From NCBI RefSeq assembly GCF_900143185.1, contig NZ_FSRQ01000003.1:62001-126000 (forward strand): a stretch of 64,000 nt of DNA. Reading direction: 5' to 3'. The DNA is from Chryseobacterium scophthalmum. GTDB lineage: Bacteria > Bacteroidota > Bacteroidia > Flavobacteriales > Weeksellaceae. Both the position numbers and the translations under genes were made by a program. A model generated the notes under the pieces. The model was not told where the DNA came from, searched no databases, and saw nothing but the letters and a program-made list of their open reading frames with translations. Positions 58,813 through 64,000 of the stretch are shown here, piece by piece. Positions within the stretch are counted from its first letter, which is position 1; each line of letters starts with the position of its first letter.

Positions 58813-59628
58813 ATGAAAAGAATAGACTCTTTACCCAGAAAGCTGACCAATCTTCAGTTGTACGAACTACTGAAAAATGGCGACCCTGCTGCTCTGGAAT
58901 ACATTCATCTGCGCTATAAAAGACTTCTTTTCTGGGTTGGATGGCAGGTGCTGAAGGATGATTTTGTAGTGGATACTATTGTTCAGGATACCTTCCTCAA
59001 ACTGTGGCTGCACCGCGACAATATTGAAACGCCTGATCATATAACCGGCTTTTTACGCTTTGTGATGAAGAGGGATTGTATAGCCTATGTGACTGCGCCC
59101 AAGAATAAATTCACCCGCCTTATGGCTTCTCTTGACAGTTTTGAGAATTATCAGGAGTATCTTGCAGGTTACGACCCTCTAAAAGATAAAGAGTACTTAC
59201 ATAGCCAGGAATCCGACCAAAACAAATTCGATGAAATCACAAAGGTTTTACCCGTACTGAACCCCAAAAGGAAACACCTGATAGAACTCTGCCTGGAATA
59301 TGGCTTCCAGTATAAACCTATCGCAGAGGCTATGGGAAGCAGCGTTACAGGCATCAGCATGGAGGTGAGCAAAGCCATAGATGAGCTTCGGAAAATTCTT
59401 AAAGTCACCTCGTTTGAGGAGCCGGAGGAAAAAAATGAACTTAAACAAGAGCAGTCAGAACAACTCAGCAGTCAGCAGCTCGAGATCATCAAAAAAAGGT
59501 TTAAACAGAAATCCTCTTTTGCAGTTATTGCACAAGAACTGCAACTACCGGAAAAAGAAGTTCATCGGGAATTTCTGTACGCCTATCAACATCTGCAAAA
59601 TCATAACACTTCCGAAATACCGCTGTGA
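58813..59628 (+). CDS. ECF-type sigma factor with an extra C-terminal HTH, partner of dead Cas12f
   Basis: This 271-residue protein has sigma region 2 at about 13-94 (AALEYIHLRYKRLLFWVG, IVQDTFLKLWLHRD, GFLRFVMKRDC) and a region 4-like helix-turn-helix at about 139-197 (LPVLNPKRKHLIELC, YKPIAEAMGSSVTGIS, AIDELRKIL). A linker of charged residues follows, then a second similar helix-turn-helix at about 214-264 (SSQQLEIIKKRF, FAVIAQELQLPEKEV). Normal ECF sigma factors stop after one region 4. Region 2 should bind the core polymerase. The Cas12f-like gene starts one base after its stop (TGATATG), so the two are made together. G and C are visibly more frequent here than in the flanks. Confidence 0.85.
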   Translation: MKRIDSLPRKLTNLQLYELLKNGDPAALEYIHLRYKRLLFWVGWQVLKDDFVVDTIVQDTFLKLWLHRDNIETPDHITGFLRFVMKRDCIAYVTAPKNKFTRLMASLDSFENYQEYLAGYDPLKDKEYLHSQESDQNKFDEITKVLPVLNPKRKHLIELCLEYGFQYKPIAEAMGSSVTGISMEVSKAIDELRKILKVTSFEEPEEKNELKQEQSEQLSSQQLEIIKKRFKQKSSFAVIAQELQLPEKEVHREFLYAYQHLQNHNTSEIPL

Positions 59629-59629
59629 T

Positions 59630-60724
59630 ATGGAAAAGTCTACGATAACCCTGACCCGGAAAATTCAGCTGGTGATTGATGTTCCACCTGAAGATAAAAA
59701 CCAAATGTGGGAAAAGCTCTACCGGTATCAGAACCGCTGTTTCCGGGCGGCTAATCTGATTGTTTCCCATCTGTATGTACAGGAAATGATCAAGGATTTC
59801 TTTTATCTCACCGAAGAAATTCAATATAAATTAGCTGATGAAAAAAAAGAAGAAATGGGAATCTTCGACCGTTCGAAAACAAACACCACAGCACGCCTGG
59901 TCTTTGATCGTTTTAAAGGAGAAATCCCCACAGACATTCTGGGATGCCTGAACAATACGATCCAATCTACCTTTTCCAAAAACAAAGCCGACTACTGGCA
60001 GGGATCACAATCACTGAGGAACTTTAAAAAAGACATTCCCATTCCGCTTCCGGTCAAGTGCATCAGTAAAATGAAGTATGATGCGGAAAAGAAAGCGTTT
60101 AGCTTTAATATGTTTGCGATCCCGGTAAAAACCTATTTAGGGAGAGATTTCTCTGATAAGCATTTGGTCCTGGAACGCCTTTTAAGAGAAGAGATTAAGC
60201 TGTGCAACTCACAGGTCCAGCTGAAAGACGGTAAGATCTTTTGGCTGGCCGTCTTTGAATTTCAAAAAGACGACCACCGTTTAAAACCCGAAATAATTGC
60301 TGAAGCATCTCTATCATTAGAACATCCTATTGTGGTAAAAGCCAACAATGTGCGAATGAATATTGGCTCAAAAGAAGAATTCCTCTACCGCAGGCTAGCG
60401 ATCCAGGCTAGTAATAAAAGGATTCGAACCGGAGTTGCTTATTCCCGTTCAGGACATGGAACCAAACGGAAACAGAAGGCACTGCACAAAACAGTGGATC
60501 TGGAAAATCGTTTTGTCAGTCATCATCTTCATCTATACAGCCGGATGCTGATTGATTTCTGCATCCGGCAGCAGGCAGGCACACTGATTCTAAAAGATCA
60601 GGAGGACAAGATCGGGATTGCAAAAGAACAGGAATTTGTGCTGCGCAACTGGAGCTATTATGAATTGCAGACCAAAATAAAATATAAAGCAGAAAAAGCC
60701 GGTATCGAATTGATCATCGGATAG
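59630..60724 (+). CDS. Nuclease-dead Cas12f/TnpB-like RNA-guided DNA-binding protein
   Basis: This 364-residue protein aligns by eye with Cas12f over its length. ITLTRKIQLVID opens the wedge domain; SQSLRNFKKDIPIPLP lies near 127-141. The RuvC half has EEFLYRRLAIQASNKRIR and SGHGTKRKQKAL (274-285), the latter matching RAGHGAKNKLK of Un1Cas12f1, then LILKDQEDK and WSYYELQTKIKYKAEKAGIEL (341-361). The RuvC-I aspartate (GIDVG in active Cas12f) is replaced by PIVVKANNV (233-241). The RuvC-II glutamate (MENL) becomes LKDQ (321-324), and the protein ends before the zinc finger and third RuvC aspartate. It should bind RNA and DNA but not cut. I chose ATG 59630; the frame is open to 59381 inside the sigma gene. 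Confidence 0.85.
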   Translation: MEKSTITLTRKIQLVIDVPPEDKNQMWEKLYRYQNRCFRAANLIVSHLYVQEMIKDFFYLTEEIQYKLADEKKEEMGIFDRSKTNTTARLVFDRFKGEIPTDILGCLNNTIQSTFSKNKADYWQGSQSLRNFKKDIPIPLPVKCISKMKYDAEKKAFSFNMFAIPVKTYLGRDFSDKHLVLERLLREEIKLCNSQVQLKDGKIFWLAVFEFQKDDHRLKPEIIAEASLSLEHPIVVKANNVRMNIGSKEEFLYRRLAIQASNKRIRTGVAYSRSGHGTKRKQKALHKTVDLENRFVSHHLHLYSRMLIDFCIRQQAGTLILKDQEDKIGIAKEQEFVLRNWSYYELQTKIKYKAEKAGIELIIG

Positions 60725-60837
60725 CTAAAAAAATGAGGGTGCTTGTAAACCCGTAGGGTGAGGTTTTGAACACTCACTAAATACTGGAAACTGAGTAATT
60801 TTTCCGGTGTATACAACGGCGTAGGTTTCTTTTTTTT
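60725..60837 (+). ncRNA. Second candidate structured RNA after the Cas12f-like gene
   Basis: Downstream of the stop, GTGAG...CTCAC and ACTGGAAA (60783-60790) with TTTCCGGT (60801-60808, one wobble) can form helices. The latter is followed by about 21 bases and then eight T (60830-60837). TnpB guide RNAs lie in this place, so it could be a guide or simply a terminator region. Weaker than the upstream RNA. Confidence 0.35.
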
Positions 60838-60923
60838 CAAAAATGAAGAAAGCATAACCAAAAAGGCAAAGTATAGCAATAGAAATCCTACACTAAAAGG
60901 TATCATCAATCAATCTAGCGAGA

Positions 60924-60971
60924 TTGCTTGCCTGATTCCTTGCTTTCCTGACTTCTTGCTTCCTTGATTGC
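60924..60971. repeat. Three imperfect 16-base tandem repeats
   Basis: Units start at 60924, 60940 and 60956, each beginning TTGCTT and followed by a variant of nCCTGAnTnC. They lie between the Cas12f-like gene and the convergent relaxase gene. Confidence 0.65.
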
Positions 60972-61011
60972 TATCAATCAAAAGAGATTACTCTGCAATA
61001 TATTGCGGTTA

Positions 61012-62172
61012 TTAGAGTCTTTTTCTCTTTCTTTTATTTTGAATTGGAATATCCTCAGCCTCATAAGTTGAATTGTTATTACCGAATTGCAACAGAGAGA
61101 AAAGCTGATTTGTAATCTCATTATCTTTAAAAATCTCATTGAAGACTGAAAATGGAACCGTATTTTCTTGTGAAATTTTTTGTGCTATTTTTTCCATTTC
61201 CGATATCAACTTTTGCTTATCTGTTCTATCCAGGTGTGGATTTCTAAATCTTGAAAATTTGATTTCCCTCTCAACAATATTAATAACAGAATCCAAATAT
61301 TTTTTCTTTTCAGAAGCAAAAACTGTAGGGTTGGTCAATAGTGCAGAGTTTTTGTTTTTGAATAGATGTACATGCTTTTTTAAATCATCAACCTTTGTAT
61401 TGAGTTCAGTGATTTGTTTTGACTTAGATTCCAACTCAGTTTTATTTTTAAGAATTATGCTTTTGTATGTTCGAAATGCTTTTTCATAATTCTCAATGGT
61501 CTTGTCAGTCTTAATTTTTTTAAAACCTAGAAAATCATTTTCCTTTACAATCAGCTCCTCCGATTTCTTCGAACCCATTTCAGACTTCATCAAATCATAC
61601 CTTTCTTCCAAAACTTTGAGATCTTCTTCTTTCTGCTGAATCTTAAACTCAATCGCTTCCAATCTTCCTCTGGAACCAGAAACCCCTCTTTCCATATTCA
61701 GGCATTCTGCTGTCAGATCCTGCATTTTCGAATAGTGGAAAGATTGGTGTTTAAGTGTTTTACCAGTTTTTAAATCCTGCCAGTCAACTACCAAATGAGC
61801 GTGATAATTTGGTTTCCATTCTTTCGTGTCTTTATCAGTGTGTCCTTCGTCTTTATGAATGGCGATCTGAAAAACACGGATGTTCAATTCTTCTTCCAGT
61901 CTCTTTGCTAAGTTCTGAAGTTCCAGCATCGTTGTATTTTCTTTGATCACCACAACCGCTTCCCGAACAGGCATTGCATTCTTCTGTAATTTCCTTCCGG
62001 ACTTTTCTTTGCAATACGCTTCGATCTTTTGAATCCTGTCAGCTATTTTCTGCTCCATCCAGTATTCATTCTTTGGTGTAAGGTCTTTACGGATGTAATC
62101 AAAAGTTTTCTTCCTGAAATTATGGGTTTCAGAATCGGACTTAACAACTTTGAAATTAATAGAGGTCTTCAT
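61012..62172 (-). CDS. MobV (Mob_Pre) family relaxase
   Basis: This 386-residue protein has a relaxase domain in the first 190 residues, with a metal-binding HxH in NYHAHLVVDWQDLKTGKTLKH and FHYSKMQDLTAECLNMERG, the MobV/Pre pattern. A long coiled coil (about 190-290) and a basic C-terminus (KRKRKRL) follow. It should nick one strand at oriT to start mobilisation of the element. The start at 62172 is preceded by a highly structured region that may be the oriT. Confidence 0.88.
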   Translation of the reverse strand: MKTSINFKVVKSDSETHNFRKKTFDYIRKDLTPKNEYWMEQKIADRIQKIEAYCKEKSGRKLQKNAMPVREAVVVIKENTTMLELQNLAKRLEEELNIRVFQIAIHKDEGHTDKDTKEWKPNYHAHLVVDWQDLKTGKTLKHQSFHYSKMQDLTAECLNMERGVSGSRGRLEAIEFKIQQKEEDLKVLEERYDLMKSEMGSKKSEELIVKENDFLGFKKIKTDKTIENYEKAFRTYKSIILKNKTELESKSKQITELNTKVDDLKKHVHLFKNKNSALLTNPTVFASEKKKYLDSVINIVEREIKFSRFRNPHLDRTDKQKLISEMEKIAQKISQENTVPFSVFNEIFKDNEITNQLFSLLQFGNNNSTYEAEDIPIQNKRKRKRL

Positions 62173-62470
62173 TGCTTTTACATCTTTAAAGTTTTACATT
62201 TTTATTGTTTTATGCTTTTAAATTTTTACTGAAGATTGCTGTAGTTATATTACGCAGCATTACTTTTTACCTGTGTTTATTTAACACACCTTCGACAAAA
62301 ATAGATCTGGTGTTTTTTACAAAGGTTCAAGAAGCTAACCTGATATTATTTTACTCAGGTTAAAAGCCTCGCAGAGCGTATTAGAAACTTTGTTGGAAGG
62401 CACGACCTTCAAAGTTGCGAATGCGCTCCTAACTTCTGCGGGTAGTTGGTAAAAAATACAGAACGTTTTA
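62173..62470. other. Structured gap before the relaxase, candidate oriT
   Basis: No gene is supported in these 298 bases. AACCTGA (62337-62343) faces TCAGGTT (62355-62361). Nested helices at 62367-62440 include GAGCG (62374-62378) with CGCTC (62424-62428), AACTTT (62386-62391) with AAAGTT (62411-62416), and GAAGG (62396-62400) with CCTTC (62406-62410). A structured region directly before a relaxase gene is the usual oriT position. Confidence 0.45.
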
Positions 62471-63454
62471 TCACCGTTTCCTTTTAAAACCATTTGATTT
62501 TTTTATTTCCGGCTCCTGATCTCTTGTTTGTTGTTTATCCTGTTCTGGAAATTTATCAGATTGTTTTCCTTGCTTATTTGATAGATTATTTTTCATTCTG
62601 TGTCTCAAAAATTCGTTAAGATCTTTATGGTTGGAATAAATTCCTGAATGATCTTTTGCTTCCGGAAAGAATTTTATAATCTCTGATCTGCATTTAATTC
62701 CTGCATTATCATTGTCCAGAAAAAGATGGATGTCAGGATAGTTTTTCAGATGCTCTATCGATTTATTTAAAAGAGCAATGGAATTCATCACAAGGATATC
62801 TCCTGCAAAAGACTTTTGCAATTCAATAAAAGACAGTGCATCTATAAAACCTTCAAAAACAGCTACACCTCTGACATCTGTATCTTGAATATTTGATTTA
62901 TTCTGACCATTGACGCTGAGATCTATTAGTGAAACATCCTTTTTTAATAATGAACCTTTGTAAAAAGCATTACGCAATTCAAAACCGCCAGATAAGTTCT
63001 CGAAACCAATGGCATAGAGTTTCTTGCTTCTCATGGTAAATCGTACTTCTTTTATATGATCATAGACTTTAGGACTTAATCCACGTCCCTGCAAATATTG
63101 TTTCAGGTTTGGATTCTGGAGATCGAGTATTTCATCGATTGTGTAATTTGCTTCTGACTTTATAATCTGTTGTTGCTGATGAAAAGAAGAAAAATTCTGC
63201 TTCTCTGCCCATATCAAAACTTCATTGACCGAGGTATTTAAATACTTCTTCATAAAGTCGGTGTTATTGCCACCGACACCTTCTGAATGGAGATACCAGG
63301 CATTAATTCTTTTATCCAATTTGAAAGAGGCTTGGGATTCGCTGGCAAAGGGGTTGAGATACCAAGCTTCTTTTTCATTTTGTTTCGTGGGAAGGTGTCC
63401 GAGAGAAAGGAGGACTTCTTCCAACGATATGCTGTTGAATTTTTTGCAGTTCAT
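62471..63454 (-). CDS. Toprim-domain primase-like protein of a mobile element
   Basis: This 327-residue protein has an N-terminal CHC2-like region without a full set of zinc ligands (about 1-80, AWYLHSEGVGGNNTDFMKKY) and a C-terminal Toprim domain: FEGFIDALSFIELQ (Glu) and LFLDNDNAGIKC (DxD) near 210-270. Mobilisable elements of Bacteroidota often carry such a primase-like gene beside the relaxase. It probably primes replication after transfer. The tail (KQSDKFPEQDKQQTRDQE) is low-complexity. Confidence 0.85.
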   Translation of the reverse strand: MNCKKFNSISLEEVLLSLGHLPTKQNEKEAWYLNPFASESQASFKLDKRINAWYLHSEGVGGNNTDFMKKYLNTSVNEVLIWAEKQNFSSFHQQQQIIKSEANYTIDEILDLQNPNLKQYLQGRGLSPKVYDHIKEVRFTMRSKKLYAIGFENLSGGFELRNAFYKGSLLKKDVSLIDLSVNGQNKSNIQDTDVRGVAVFEGFIDALSFIELQKSFAGDILVMNSIALLNKSIEHLKNYPDIHLFLDNDNAGIKCRSEIIKFFPEAKDHSGIYSNHKDLNEFLRHRMKNNLSNKQGKQSDKFPEQDKQQTRDQEPEIKKSNGFKRKR

Positions 63455-63477
63455 TTTTGCTATGTTTTTTATTAAAT

Positions 63478-63657
63478 ATACTTACCTAGTTACCGATCTG
63501 TTGATAATCAAATGAATGATTCTCTTTTTGCGACTACCTGGATTTACCTACTTACCCAATGTTATTATATAGTTAACTTAGGTAGGTTTGGATTTCTCTA
63601 CTTACCTGATTAAAACTTTCACATTGTGTCACTTAAAGCCCTTAGGTAGGATGGTAG
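63478..63657. repeat. Cluster of CTTACC/GGTAGG motifs, iteron-like
   Basis: TACTTACCT (63479), CTACTTACC (63548), TTAGGTAGG (63578), CTACTTACC (63598) and TTAGGTAGG (63642) are spread over 180 bases between two mobile-element genes. Their repetition suggests a replication or regulator site. Confidence 0.4.
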
Positions 63658-63672
63658 ATTACTTCTGTTTAA

Positions 63673-64000
63673 TTACTTTATGATCTTCAACCGGATGAGA
63701 TAACCGTAGATCTGTCTTTGGGGATGTTTGACCCTTGGAAATTTGAAAGATGATAAAGCTCTCCCGATCTTTAAATGATTTAAACGGACACCGTGAGAAT
63801 TCAGATCGATCATCACTTCTGTCGCGGTCATAAATTCCTCCAGATGATCGGAAGGTTCATAGAACTTGTTCACGATCTCCTGTTCCAAGGTCATTTGCGT
63901 AAATCTTTCATTGCGTTTTTCATTCTCCAGAATATCTGTTACAGATAGTTCCGGATTATAATTTTTCCTTTTATAAGCATTGAAATAAGCTTGCGCCCAG
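63673..64000 (-). CDS. VapE/DUF3874-like protein, C-terminal part (cut by window end)
   Basis: The frame remains open to the window edge; only about 109 C-terminal residues are visible, ending PRVKHPQRQIYGYLIRLKIIK. WAQAYFNAYKRKNYNPELS at the window edge and LEEFMTATEVMIDLNSHG look like the C-terminal DUF3874 of BT4734/VirE-type primase-helicases found on Bacteroidota mobile elements. The internal ATG at 63894 is not the start. Function inferred from this end and from the primase and relaxase downstream. Confidence 0.65.
   Translation of the reverse strand, partial: WAQAYFNAYKRKNYNPELSVTDILENEKRNERFTQMTLEQEIVNKFYEPSDHLEEFMTATEVMIDLNSHGVRLNHLKIGRALSSFKFPRVKHPQRQIYGYLIRLKIIK

Noticed and set aside
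59630..60724. Active IS605/IS607-type TnpB transposon gene
   Set aside because: There is no TnpA, no catalytic RuvC residues, no zinc finger and no recognisable transposon end; the partner is a sigma factor.
60658..60909. Minus-strand frame of 83 residues behind the Cas12f-like gene
   Set aside because: It starts with a hydrophobic stretch but overlaps the end of the Cas12f-like gene and the possible second RNA. No family resemblance and no promoter were seen.
61139..61489. Plus-strand frame of 116 residues
   Set aside because: It is antisense to the coiled coil of the MobV relaxase.

Overview
The window looks like a chromosomal segment of a Flavobacteriia member, most likely Chryseobacterium or a close relative. 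The reasons are its AT-rich sequence, promoters of the Bacteroidota type (TTG, 17-23 bases, TAnnTTTG), few Shine-Dalgarno sites, an LpxC-FabZ fusion, PorX, a type IX secretion sorting domain, and a hybrid two-component regulator. I saw no rRNA or tRNA gene.

Bases 1-27522 form one long plus-strand capsule or exopolysaccharide locus. It holds nucleotide-sugar enzymes (Gmd, Fcl, RfbC, a twice-frameshifted WecB, two aminotransferase plus acetyltransferase pairs), seven glycosyltransferases, three different initiating phosphosugar transferases, a Wzx flippase, an EpsG-type Wzy polymerase, a Wzc-type tyrosine kinase, a heparinase-like lyase and a secreted beta-helix protein. No wza-like exporter is visible.

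Bases 27564-46040 are mostly core genome: rimO, a tandem pair of rlpA-like genes, exonuclease III, a lipoprotein, a one-protein hybrid two-component system, a secreted LamG protein with a type IX sorting tail, porX, an HD hydrolase, and the lipid A block lpxD-lpxC/fabZ-lpxA with efp and a second lpxD.

Bases 46041-64000 are accessory. On the minus strand lie McrBC, an unrecognised 230-residue protein, and a type IC restriction operon in the order hsdM-hsdS-prrC-hsdR, including an anticodon nuclease. The last 3 kb carry a MobV relaxase, a Toprim primase-like protein and the C-terminus of a VapE/DUF3874-like protein, which look like part of a mobilisable element.

Between the restriction operon and the mobilisation genes is the most interesting locus, 58501-60837. 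A small divergent helix-turn-helix gene sits next to a highly structured non-coding RNA with its own Bacteroidota promoter. This is followed by an ECF-type sigma factor with an extra C-terminal helix-turn-helix, and then, one base after its stop codon, by a Cas12f-like protein. That protein has lost the RuvC aspartate and glutamate and ends before the zinc finger and third RuvC residue. The layout (guide RNA, sigma factor, nuclease-dead Cas12f) suggests RNA-guided transcription initiation: the dead Cas12f and its RNA choose a DNA site and the sigma factor brings RNA polymerase there.
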